NCBI GenBank assembly: GCA_942493345.1
Contig: OW818695.1
Location: forward strand, 1,488,001 to 1,552,000
Direction: 5' to 3'
Length of the DNA: 64,000 nt
Source: GWE2-42-39 sp942493345
GTDB taxonomy: Bacteria; Bacteroidota; Bacteroidia; Bacteroidales; Prolixibacteraceae
The notes beneath the pieces are model-generated. The model saw only the letters and a list, made by a program, of their open reading frames with translations. It had not been told where the DNA came from and searched no databases. Below are positions 8,599 to 16,569 of the stretch, piece after piece; the stretch's first letter is position 1, and each line of letters starts with the position of its first letter. The position numbers and the translations under genes are program-made.

Positions 8599-10137
8599 CT
8601 ATGCTCCCCAACTTTCCCGGTCTAAACTACGGTACTGGATAGCTTCCGAGAGATGGTGCGGCTGTACCGAAGTGCTGCCTTCCAGATCGGCAATGGTGCG
8701 CGAAACACGCAGGATGCGGTCGTAGGCACGAGCCGACAAACCCAGTTTTTCCATCGCTTTTTTCAAAAGGGTATTTCCGGTTTCATCGAGTTGCACGTAT
8801 TCGCGTATCATTTTCGACGACATCTGTGCATTGCAATACACCGAAGGGCTTTCGGCAAAACGCGCCGACTGTACCTGCCGCGCGTTAATTACCCGCTCGC
8901 GGATAGCGCTGCTGGGTTCCGACTGGTCTTCTTCCGATAGTTTATTAAAAGGTACCGGCACCACCTCCAGATGAATATCAATGCGATCGAGCAGCGGCCC
9001 GGAAATGCGGTTTAGGTATTTCTGCACCACGCCCGGCGCGCAAACACACGGTTTCGACGGATGATTATAATAACCACAGGGGCAGGGGTTCATCGAAGCG
9101 ACCAGCATCAAACTGGCAGGGTATTCAACTGAAAACTTGGCACGCGAAATGGTTATTTTCCGGTCTTCCAGCGGTTGCCGCATCACTTCGAGTACGGTGC
9201 GTTTAAATTCGGGCAATTCGTCGAGGAAAAGTACCCCATTGTGGGCCAGCGATATTTCGCCCGGCTGCGGATAGGTTCCCCCGCCTACCAGCGCCACATC
9301 GGAAATCGTGTGGTGCGGACTCCGAAACGGGCGACGGGTCATCAGCGAAGTTTCCTTATCAATTTTCCCGACCACCGAGTGTATTTTGGTTGTTTCCAAC
9401 GCCTCACGCAAGGTGAACGGCGGCAAAATAGTCGGAATGCGTTTGGCCAGCATGGTTTTGCCTGATCCCGGCGGCCCGATCAGAATAATATTGTGTCCCC
9501 CGGCAGCAGCGATTTCCAGCGCCCGTTTCACGTTCTCCTGTCCCTTCACATCCGAGAAATCGAACTCGTACTGGTTCACTTTCTCGAAAAACTCCTCCCG
9601 CGTATTTACAATCGTCTGTTCCAGTTCCAAATTGTCGTTGAAAAAACCGATCACCTCGGCAAGGCTGTTTACCCCGTACACCTTCAGGTTATCGACCACG
9701 GCTGCTTCGCGCGCATTGTTTTTAGGCAGGATGAACCCTTCGAAGCCTTCCTTTCGCGCATTGATGGCAATGGGCAGAACGCCTTTAATCGGCTGCAGGC
9801 TACCATCAAGCGAAAGCTCGCCCATCATCACAAAACGTTCTGTTTTATGGTTTTTTATTTGTCCCGAGGCAGCCAGAATCCCCACAGCAATTGGCAAATC
9901 GTAGGCTGAACCTTCTTTGCGGATGTCGGCCGGCGCCATGTTGATGATGATTTTTTTACCCGGAAGTTTAAATCCGTTCAGCCGGAGGGCCGATTCGATG
10001 CGTTGCTGACTTTCTTTTACTGCGCTGTCGGGCAAGCCTACCAGAAAGAACTTAATTCCCTGCGAAATATCAACTTCAATGGTAATCGTGGTTGCATTAA
10101 TTCCATGCACCGCACTTGCAAAGGTTTTAATAAGCAT
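8599..10137 (-). CDS. comM: YifB/ComM family Mg-chelatase-like AAA+ ATPase
   Basis: 512 residues, family-typical. The N-terminal ChlI domain (about 20-145) begins VHGINATTITIEVDIS with FFLVGLPDSAVKESQQRI; the AAA+ core has Walker A GPPGSGKTMLAKR near 215-230, Walker B GVLFLDELPEFKR, and the MNPCPCGYYNHPSKPC zinc-like cysteine segment; the C-terminal Mg_chelatase_C domain ends the protein. In Vibrio, ComM is a hexameric helicase that extends branch migration during natural transformation. A -7-like TATTTTTA lies about 30 bases upstream at 10173-10166. Stands alone, convergent with kbl. Confidence 0.93.
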   Translation of the reverse strand: MLIKTFASAVHGINATTITIEVDISQGIKFFLVGLPDSAVKESQQRIESALRLNGFKLPGKKIIINMAPADIRKEGSAYDLPIAVGILAASGQIKNHKTERFVMMGELSLDGSLQPIKGVLPIAINARKEGFEGFILPKNNAREAAVVDNLKVYGVNSLAEVIGFFNDNLELEQTIVNTREEFFEKVNQYEFDFSDVKGQENVKRALEIAAAGGHNIILIGPPGSGKTMLAKRIPTILPPFTLREALETTKIHSVVGKIDKETSLMTRRPFRSPHHTISDVALVGGGTYPQPGEISLAHNGVLFLDELPEFKRTVLEVMRQPLEDRKITISRAKFSVEYPASLMLVASMNPCPCGYYNHPSKPCVCAPGVVQKYLNRISGPLLDRIDIHLEVVPVPFNKLSEEDQSEPSSAIRERVINARQVQSARFAESPSVYCNAQMSSKMIREYVQLDETGNTLLKKAMEKLGLSARAYDRILRVSRTIADLEGSTSVQPHHLSEAIQYRSLDRESWGA

Positions 10138-10344
10138 GAGGCGGTATTTTTAAAATAAACTAAACTAAAAATACGGAAACCTGTTCTAATAGTCAAGCGC
10201 CAATGATCGTTTTATATGAAAAGAATAGGCATTCTTCTTAAAGAAGACATTATTTGATAAAAAGGAAGAACCATTGTGGTGTAATTTCTTTTAAATTTGA
10301 GAAAATAAGGATTGGTTTATCCGGAATAAAAAAACGCAAAAAAT

Positions 10345-11157
10345 ATGATCGATTGGTTTATAGGATTGAACCCGGTAACACAGGCCCTGCTGGCCACGTT
10401 GTTTACCTGGTTTATCACTGCACTGGGAGCAGCGATGGTGTTCTTCTTCAAAGAAATAAATAGGAAAGTTTTAAATGGAATGCTGGGTTTTGCAGCCGGA
10501 GTGATGATTGCCGCCAGTTTCTGGTCGTTGCTAAGTCCGGCCATCGAGTTGGCCGAAGAAAGCGGAAATGTTGCCTGGGTTCCGGCGGTTGTTGGGTTTT
10601 TGGCCGGAGGTTGCTTTTTGTGGATGGCCGACCAGCTTTTGCCGCACCTTCACATGGGACTACCAACGAGCCAGGCGGAAGGAGTCCATACTTCGTGGCG
10701 TCGTAGCGTTTTGCTGGTAATGGCAATTACCCTGCACAACATTCCTGAAGGATTGGCCGTGGGTGTAGCATTCGGCGCGGTGGCTGCCGGCATTCCTGCC
10801 GCATCGCTCACCGGGGCGGTAGTTTTGGCCATTGGTATTGGCATCCAGAATTTCCCGGAAGGTGCTGCTGTTTCGGTACCGCTGCGGAGAGAAGGATTGT
10901 CGCGCCGGAAAAGTTTTATGTACGGACAGGCTTCCGGACTGGTTGAACCCATTGCCGGAGTGATTGGTGCAGCAACGGTTTTGCTGATACGCCCTATTTT
11001 ACCGTATGCCCTTTCGTTTGCCGCCGGAGCCATGATTTATGTAGTGGTGGAAGAGTTGATTCCCGAGTCGCAGCAGGATAAAAATACCGACATTGCTACT
11101 ATCGGGGCCATGCTGGGCTTTGCAGTGATGATGTTGTTGGACGTGGCTTTGGGATAA
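10345..11157 (+). CDS. ZIP family divalent metal transporter
   Basis: 270 residues with about eight membrane helices. The metal-binding helices are clear: HNIPEGLAVGVAFG and GIQNFPEGAAVSVP, the paired H-N-x-P-E-G / N-F-P-E-G motifs of ZIP proteins such as ZupT. It imports zinc and perhaps iron or manganese across the inner membrane. A cytoplasmic loop with HLHMG precedes the motif helices. Ends 6 bases before the stop of the convergent small membrane protein. No metal-responsive regulator is adjacent, so regulation is not apparent. Confidence 0.9.
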   Translation: MIDWFIGLNPVTQALLATLFTWFITALGAAMVFFFKEINRKVLNGMLGFAAGVMIAASFWSLLSPAIELAEESGNVAWVPAVVGFLAGGCFLWMADQLLPHLHMGLPTSQAEGVHTSWRRSVLLVMAITLHNIPEGLAVGVAFGAVAAGIPAASLTGAVVLAIGIGIQNFPEGAAVSVPLRREGLSRRKSFMYGQASGLVEPIAGVIGAATVLLIRPILPYALSFAAGAMIYVVVEELIPESQQDKNTDIATIGAMLGFAVMMLLDVALG

Positions 11158-11163
11158 TTCCAA

Positions 11164-11499
11164 TTAATTCCGTTTTCGTGTTAACTCAATTAATCTATCG
11201 AATTGACTGAGCAACAAGATTGCAAACACGGTTTGTGCAATCAGGACAACCCGTTGTGCAGGAAACCCCAAAATGGAAGTGTCCATCTGTCCGAAAATAG
11301 TGCTGATTACTAAGCTGAAGACCGCACCAGCAATAAAAAAGAACCACGACAACTTGACGTTTTTCAGGAACGAGCGTGAGTTTTCTTCTTCTTTCCGGAT
11401 TTGTTCCATCATCCGGTCTTCGAAATCGGGAAAAGGCATTTCGGATGACGATTTGCTCATCATTTCACCGATTAATTTTTCTTCCTTTTCAGTGTTCAT
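11164..11499 (-). CDS. Small membrane protein translated with the ECF sigma factor; putative anti-sigma
   Basis: 111 residues: an acidic soluble N-terminal half (about 1-48) followed by two hydrophobic segments, LSWFFFIAGAVFSLVIS and VVLIAQTVFAILLLSQF, and a basic tail. Its ATG overlaps the sigma factor stop by 4 bases, a coupling usual for sigma/anti-sigma pairs. It lacks the HxxxCxxC zinc motif of classical anti-sigma domains. I infer a membrane regulator of the sigma factor from position and topology only; the family is not one I recognise. Confidence 0.75.
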   Translation of the reverse strand: MNTEKEEKLIGEMMSKSSSEMPFPDFEDRMMEQIRKEEENSRSFLKNVKLSWFFFIAGAVFSLVISTIFGQMDTSILGFPAQRVVLIAQTVFAILLLSQFDRLIELTRKRN

Positions 11500-12056
11500 A
11501 CTGCCTTCGTTTTCAATTCATTATTCATCATCGTATTGACGACCTCCAACAGGTGCTTCCGCGCACGGTGTAAAAGTACTTTTACATTTGCTTCCGACCA
11601 ACCGGTGAGGCTGGTTATTTCGCTGATCGCATTTCCTTCGAGATAAAACAGTTGCAGCGAAAGACTTTCCTTCGGGGGTATTTTTTTCAACGATTCGCTT
11701 ACCAGTAATTTTTGTTCGTCATCGGTCATTCCCCTGAAGGTTTCCGAAATATCTTCCACATCGGGAAGTTCATCGCCAACCGGCATCAAAATATCGCTTT
11801 TTTCTTTCTGAAGTCGTTTAAATGCTTCATTGATCACAATCCGGTAAAACCATGTTTTAAATTCTGATTTTCCCCGGAACGCTTTCAGGTTTTTGAACGC
11901 TTTAATAAATGCTTCTTGTACCACTTCTTCGGCATCAAATTCATTTTTAACGACGGCAACAGCGACAGAAAATGCCAGATCCTTATACTTCCGTATAAAA
12001 TACCTGAAATTCTCCGTGCTGCCGTCTAAAACCCGTTTGATGTATACCGAATCCAT
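11496..12056 (-). CDS. ECF-family RNA polymerase sigma factor
   Basis: 186 residues. Sigma region 2 covers about 20-90 with DAEEVVQEAFIKAFKNL and FKTWFYRIVINEAFKR; region 4 covers about 125-180 with LSLQLFYLEGNAISEI and WSEANVKVLLHRARKHL. This is the two-domain ECF layout that recruits core polymerase to stress or envelope promoters. It is the middle gene of a three-gene minus-strand operon: 6 bases after the DUF6249 gene and overlapping the small membrane protein. The target regulon is not visible. Confidence 0.93.
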   Translation of the reverse strand: MDSVYIKRVLDGSTENFRYFIRKYKDLAFSVAVAVVKNEFDAEEVVQEAFIKAFKNLKAFRGKSEFKTWFYRIVINEAFKRLQKEKSDILMPVGDELPDVEDISETFRGMTDDEQKLLVSESLKKIPPKESLSLQLFYLEGNAISEITSLTGWSEANVKVLLHRARKHLLEVVNTMMNNELKTKAV

Positions 12057-12062
12057 TCGTGC

Positions 12063-12422
12063 TTAGCGGGATTTTGGCCGGTCCAAATAATACGCACCAA
12101 TGATCGATAAACCTCCGAAAAACAAAATAACAGCAAAAACAACAGCCCCGTCTGTGTCGTCAATAATATTCTGAAAAGCAGGAATAACCATTAACAAAGT
12201 ACAAAGAAGAAGGCCAAGACCGGCACCGGTAATAATCATTCCTAATTTCAACCAGGGGAAACGAAATTTAATTTCTTTCGTTTTATAAATTTCAGACAGA
12301 TCGGCATTTTTTTCAATCAATGCCATTCGTTCTTTGTTGCGGGCTTTCAGGTAAAAATACCATCCAAAAAAGATACAGGCAAAAAAGCCCAGCCAGCCAA
12401 GTGCAATCGAAAAATCTTCCAT
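12063..12422 (-). CDS. DUF6249-like small membrane protein
   Basis: 119 residues with three hydrophobic segments: LGWLGFFACIFFGWYFYLKAR at the N-terminus, a central LGMIITGAGLGLLLCTLLMVIP, and AVVFAVILFFGGLSIIGAYYL near the end, with a KARNKERMALIEK cytoplasmic stretch after the first. This is the DUF6249 layout common next to ECF sigma factors in Bacteroidota. It is the first gene of the sigma operon. A GTAACC at 12475-12470 upstream could be part of an ECF-type -35 element, but this is weak. Confidence 0.75.
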   Translation of the reverse strand: MEDFSIALGWLGFFACIFFGWYFYLKARNKERMALIEKNADLSEIYKTKEIKFRFPWLKLGMIITGAGLGLLLCTLLMVIPAFQNIIDDTDGAVVFAVILFFGGLSIIGAYYLDRPKSR

Positions 12423-12562
12423 ATTATAATTTTTAGAGTTTTGTCTTTTTGATCCATGTTTTGAAATAAGGTTACAAAATCTTTCTGAATTTACTGATTT
12501 TTTTGTTTTTGTTTAAATCACTTCCTGTATTTCAGGTTTTTATGAGAAGCTCAATTTTTTAT

Positions 12563-12570
12563 TACTTTCG
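12563..12570 (+). promoter_or_regulatory. Putative -7 element TACTTTCG of the DUF2721 gene
   Basis: Matches TAnnTTTG in all but one position and lies 23 bases upstream of the ATG at 12593. It makes the earlier in-frame starts at 12503 and 12572 unlikely. Confidence 0.45.
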
Positions 12571-12592
12571 TATGAAAATAAAAACTTCCGTC

Positions 12593-12982
12593 ATGAACGA
12601 ATTGACACTGGCAACCCCGGCCTTGCTGTTTTCAGCCATCTCGCTGATTCTGCTTGCCTACACCAACCGTTTTCTGGCGTACGCTTCGGTAGTCCGAAAC
12701 CTGCATGCCAGTTTTAAGGAAAACCCGAACAATATCTTGCTCGGACAAATCAACAACCTGCGCAAACGGCTACGGCTAACCCGGTCGATGCAGATTCTGG
12801 GAATCGGCAGTTTGTTGCTTTGCGTGTTTTGCATGTTTTTAATTTATGTAAGTTTGACGGGCTGGGCCGAACTGGTTTTCGGGATTGCCCTTGTCCTGCT
12901 GATTGCTTCCCTGGGCCTATCCATCCGCGAAATTCAAATTTCAGTTCGTGCGTTGGACATTCATTTAAATGATATGGAATAA
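12593..12982 (+). CDS. DUF2721 domain membrane protein
   Basis: 129 residues beginning MNELTLATPALLFSAIS. Helix 1 (about 8-30), a cytoplasmic stretch with QINNLRKRLRLTRSMQ, then two helices (about 62-112) and a polar tail. The order helix - NLRKR loop - two helices is that of DUF2721; function unknown. Two upstream in-frame starts exist, but a -7-like TACTTTCG ends at 12570, so the ATG at 12593 is preferred. Its stop overlaps the start of the DMT transporter by one base (TAATG), so the two are translated from one mRNA. Confidence 0.75.
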   Translation: MNELTLATPALLFSAISLILLAYTNRFLAYASVVRNLHASFKENPNNILLGQINNLRKRLRLTRSMQILGIGSLLLCVFCMFLIYVSLTGWAELVFGIALVLLIASLGLSIREIQISVRALDIHLNDME

Positions 12983-13893
12983 TGGGGAATTATTTTGGGG
13001 AATTTGCGGCCTTGCTGACGGCCATCTTCTGGACAGCCACCAGCATGTCGTTCGAGTCGGCCGGAAAAAAAGTAGGCTCGCTGGCCGTAAACCTGATCCG
13101 CTTGGTGATTGCATTTTTTCTGCTGGGTATTTTTACCTGTTTTTCGCGGGGTTCTTTTTTCCCGATGGATGCCGGATGGGAGCGGATTGGCTGGCTGGCC
13201 CTTTCGGGACTGGTTGGTTTTGTTATTGGCGACCTGCTGCTGTTCCAGGCATACGTGGTGATTGGAGCACGTATCTCGATGCTGATTATGGCCCTCGCCC
13301 CTCCGGTTACAGCACTGGCCGGCTGGCTGATACTGGGCGAAGTTCTTTCGCCAATGAACTGGCTTGGAATGGCCGTCACCTTGTCAGGAATCAGTATCGT
13401 GGTGCTGAAAAGGGAAAATTCTTCGGACGATGAAACCGGACGAAAAAAAATAAAAGCGGCCTATTCTGTTCCTGGTATTTTACTCGCTTTCGGGGGTGCT
13501 GTCGGACAAGGAGTCGGGCTGGTTCTCAGTAAAAAAGGAATGGGAGATTACGATGCTTTTGCCTCAACCCAGATTCGTGTGTTCACCGGAATTATCGGGT
13601 TTTCAGTTCTCTTTACTTTCATGAGACGATTTGGGAATGTTTGGACTGCTATGAAAAATGGCGCCGCAATGAAACGAATTTGCATCGGCTCGTTTTTCGG
13701 GCCATTTCTCGGAGTTTCGTTTTCGCTGCTCGCGGTCCAGCACACGCAAACCGGAATTGCCGCCACCATTATGTCGATTGTTCCGGTGCTGATTATTCCT
13801 CCGGCCATTATTCTTTTTAAAGAAAAAATAAACTGGAAAGAAATTATAGGCGCAGTTGTTGCTGTCGGAGGAGTGGCAATTTTCTTTGTATAA
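12982..13893 (+). CDS. EamA/DMT superfamily transporter
   Basis: 303 residues with ten hydrophobic helices in two EamA repeats (about 3-138 and 160-300). The first repeat has FWTATSMSFESAGKKVGSLAV and ends GMAVTLSGISIVVLKRE; the second ends EIIGAVVAVGGVAIFFV, the usual repeat-ending signature. Members export or import small metabolites such as amino acids; the substrate cannot be read. Coupled to the DUF2721 gene through a TAATG overlap. Confidence 0.9.
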   Translation: MGNYFGEFAALLTAIFWTATSMSFESAGKKVGSLAVNLIRLVIAFFLLGIFTCFSRGSFFPMDAGWERIGWLALSGLVGFVIGDLLLFQAYVVIGARISMLIMALAPPVTALAGWLILGEVLSPMNWLGMAVTLSGISIVVLKRENSSDDETGRKKIKAAYSVPGILLAFGGAVGQGVGLVLSKKGMGDYDAFASTQIRVFTGIIGFSVLFTFMRRFGNVWTAMKNGAAMKRICIGSFFGPFLGVSFSLLAVQHTQTGIAATIMSIVPVLIIPPAIILFKEKINWKEIIGAVVAVGGVAIFFV

Positions 13894-13947
13894 AGAACAC
13901 CCAATAAATGAAACTTATTTTTTAGAATTGTTTTGAAACCCGATGAA

Positions 13948-15609
13948 CTAATTTCCTTCGTCCGGTTTTTCTTTTAATTGCACCAAATATCTTTCCTGAA
14001 GCCGTTCAGCTCGGGTTTTCGGGTTTAGAAACCGGATCGACTGGGAAGTTATGCTCCGATGTATGAATGTTTTTTTCAATTCGTAACGAATATTCATTTC
14101 ATTTAGCTGGTCAATCCCTATTTTATCGGTATAAATCCAGTCGCCAACAGGTATTTCCCGTTTCCGAAAATCACCGGTATCGGGCATGTAGTACCCGGGG
14201 GCTTTCGAATAATAAATCAACTCCCAGTAACGGGCCTGCCACGAAAACATGTGCAACCGCTGCCCTGTTTGGGCTTCGTCGTTAAAACATTTTGCAGCGC
14301 TCAACGATGAATGGTAAACAGCCATATTCGGCAATATGCTGGTATTTAAATAGAAAAGAACAACTCCGATAGTTATCAGTAAAAAGGAAATGTTTTTCTG
14401 AAGCCCTTTCAGTTTGACGAAACAAAAAATACCGGCAGTCAATCCAATTCCGACCACCAGCCACACGGCGATTCTCTTTTCAGGATAAACCCAGAAGCCA
14501 AACAGCGGAATAATTAACAGGAAAAGCAAAGACAGAAACAGGTTGCCGTATCCGATGAACCGGGCAAAGCGTTTCTTCTCCGGGTTTTCAAATAGCAGAA
14601 AAGCCCAGCGCGAAGCAAGAATGGTAAAAAACGGCAAAACCGAAAGCAGGTAATGCGGCATCTGCGTTTTGGAAACAGAAAGTATCATCAAAAAGATGAG
14701 AATGCCCCCCAACGTGTAATATTCGCTGTTTGCATCCGGATTTTTCCGGCAGATAATTTTCTCCCTGATTTGCATCACTAGCCCGGTGAATGCAAAAATG
14801 GTCCAGGGAACCAGCATATAAGCAGATGTATGAATCGGGAACAGCAGATCGGAATTGTGTCCCTGATACGAACCGGTAATTCGCCCGGCATTGTTGGTCC
14901 AGAAATAGAAAATAATCCCTTTCACCCCGAATTGGTTGAGCAGGCCCCACAAAGCCGGAAGGATGATAATCCCGACAATTGGAATAGCAATAAGCCAGCG
15001 CAAATGGAATATCTCGTTGAACTTTCGTTTTAAAAGCAAATGAGTGCCGATTGCAAATGCAGGAATGGCAAGTCCTACCGGCCCTTTCGTAAGCATGGCC
15101 AACCCAATGAATACAAGCCCCAGAACAAAATTGAGGTTCTTTTTCCGTTCGAAGAAAACAACCAGTTGCCAGGTTGCAAGAATTACAAAATCGGCCAGCA
15201 GTGTATCGGTATGAATGTCGTTATGAAAATGAAAAAATCCGAGGCTGGTCGCCAAAAATATGGCAGCCAGTACGCCGGTTTTCTTTCCGTATAAAATTTC
15301 GCCCAGCTTGAAGGTTGCAAACAGGCTTGCAAACGATGCCAGTATTACCGAAAGTTTATACACAACCGGCGACATGCCAAACAGTTTGTACGCAGTGGCT
15401 CCCAGCCAAAACAGAAGCGGAGGTTTTTGATCGTAGGCATCACCTGCAATGCTGAGGTTGATCCAGTCTCTGCTTTCCAGAATTTCACGGCTGACTTGCG
15501 CGTATTTAGCGGCATTCACAATTAAAGGGACAAAAAGGCCGCTAACCGTAGCCAAAGCATAAACAAGCAAAGCCAGGGGAAGAATCCGTTTAAAATCAAA
15601 ATTATTCAT
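13948..15609 (-). CDS. GT39/ArnT-like membrane glycosyltransferase
   Basis: 553 residues with about 11-12 helices. The N-terminal helix is followed by a periplasmic loop with SREILESRDWINLSIAGDAYDQKPPLL, where the acidic residue and KPPL are the conserved catalytic-loop motif of PMT/ArnT enzymes, then many helices and a soluble C-terminal domain. These enzymes move a sugar from a polyprenyl phosphate to lipid A, protein or glycan on the periplasmic face. The acceptor is unknown. Single gene, convergent with the DMT transporter. Confidence 0.87.
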   Translation of the reverse strand: MNNFDFKRILPLALLVYALATVSGLFVPLIVNAAKYAQVSREILESRDWINLSIAGDAYDQKPPLLFWLGATAYKLFGMSPVVYKLSVILASFASLFATFKLGEILYGKKTGVLAAIFLATSLGFFHFHNDIHTDTLLADFVILATWQLVVFFERKKNLNFVLGLVFIGLAMLTKGPVGLAIPAFAIGTHLLLKRKFNEIFHLRWLIAIPIVGIIILPALWGLLNQFGVKGIIFYFWTNNAGRITGSYQGHNSDLLFPIHTSAYMLVPWTIFAFTGLVMQIREKIICRKNPDANSEYYTLGGILIFLMILSVSKTQMPHYLLSVLPFFTILASRWAFLLFENPEKKRFARFIGYGNLFLSLLFLLIIPLFGFWVYPEKRIAVWLVVGIGLTAGIFCFVKLKGLQKNISFLLITIGVVLFYLNTSILPNMAVYHSSLSAAKCFNDEAQTGQRLHMFSWQARYWELIYYSKAPGYYMPDTGDFRKREIPVGDWIYTDKIGIDQLNEMNIRYELKKTFIHRSITSQSIRFLNPKTRAERLQERYLVQLKEKPDEGN

Positions 15610-15806
15610 ACCCGAAAATTAAATCGTGAAGGTATTTATTTCCTTCGAATTCGAAATGAAGAATCTTTTGCAAAAATCAAGATGCCAAACAAAATTACGA
15701 CTTAGTTTCTGATATTCGGAGTATTATGTTGTACAAACAAACTCATCCTGGTTTCATCCGGGCCTTTTGAAGCAATATGAGCTTCATCTATCAATGAATA
15801 TTTTAT

Positions 15807-15814
15807 TAAATTTG
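15807..15814 (+). promoter_or_regulatory. -7 element TAAATTTG
   Basis: Exact match to TAnnTTTG, 24 bases upstream of the ATG at 15839. It rules against the upstream in-frame start at 15767. No -33 element at the usual spacing is evident. Confidence 0.55.
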
Positions 15815-15838
15815 TTCTTTGCTGAAAATACAAACAGA

Positions 15839-16519
15839 ATGAAAATACTGAAACAAAAACTGGATTTAACATCGGTCGATCTGATCGTTTACTTTTTTAT
15901 ACTGGCACTGATTGCCTACTCGTTGCTGACCCTTGCTTTTGCAAAAGACCTGCTTGCTGCATTAGTTGCCGAAGATGGGCCGGCCGAAAACCTGACTGCC
16001 CTGATGTTGTTTGGTACTTGCGTTATAAGCATCTGCCGCATAAAACAATATATCAGCCTGAAAAATTATGGATGGATAATTGCCTATATTCTTTTTGCCT
16101 TCTTTTTCTTTTTTGCCGCAGGAGAAGAGTTGTCGTGGGGCCAGCGTATTTTTAATATCCAATCGGGAGAATTTTTTCAACAGAATAACCTGCAGGGCGA
16201 AACCAACCTGCACAATTTGCAGGTGGGCGAGGTGAAAATTAACAAGCTGATTTTTTCGCAGTTGTTGTTCGTGATTCTCTTAATTTATTTTGTTTTTCTT
16301 GAATTTCTCTCGAAAAAAGTAAAATTCATTGGTAATCTGGTCCGGTATTTCAATGTGCCGCTTCCCAAACTGCACCACACCGTAATGATGTTGTTCTCGG
16401 CTGCAATTATCCAGGGTATATATTATTCGCGACATGAAGAATTGCTGGAATTCGTTTTTGCCGCTATTTTTTTCCTGATCTTTTTAAATCCTAAAAAGTT
16501 ATTGAGCAAGGATTTGTAA
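15839..16519 (+). CDS. Polytopic membrane protein with an EELSWGQR motif
   Basis: 226 residues, about six helices. Between helices 3 and 4 lies AAGEELSWGQRIFNIQSGEFF followed by QGETNLHNLQVGEV, a conserved acidic/aromatic block I have seen in uncharacterised Bacteroidota membrane proteins; no function is known to me. The start MKILKQKLD at 15839 is chosen because a perfect -7 element lies at 15807-15814; an in-frame ATG at 15767 would be upstream of the promoter. Convergent with the TonB receptor gene. Confidence 0.75.
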   Translation: MKILKQKLDLTSVDLIVYFFILALIAYSLLTLAFAKDLLAALVAEDGPAENLTALMLFGTCVISICRIKQYISLKNYGWIIAYILFAFFFFFAAGEELSWGQRIFNIQSGEFFQQNNLQGETNLHNLQVGEVKINKLIFSQLLFVILLIYFVFLEFLSKKVKFIGNLVRYFNVPLPKLHHTVMMLFSAAIIQGIYYSRHEELLEFVFAAIFFLIFLNPKKLLSKDL

Positions 16520-16569
16520 CGAAAGAAAGAACATTGACGTTCGGGTGGAATGATCCGTAAATCATTTAT

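Noticed and set aside
9308..9904. 198-codon open frame antisense to the ComM-type ATPase gene
   Set aside because: Shadow of a conserved gene with all AAA+ motifs on the other strand.
12470..12475. GTAACC as ECF-type -35 element of the sigma operon
   Set aside because: No matching -10 element at suitable spacing; too short to support alone.
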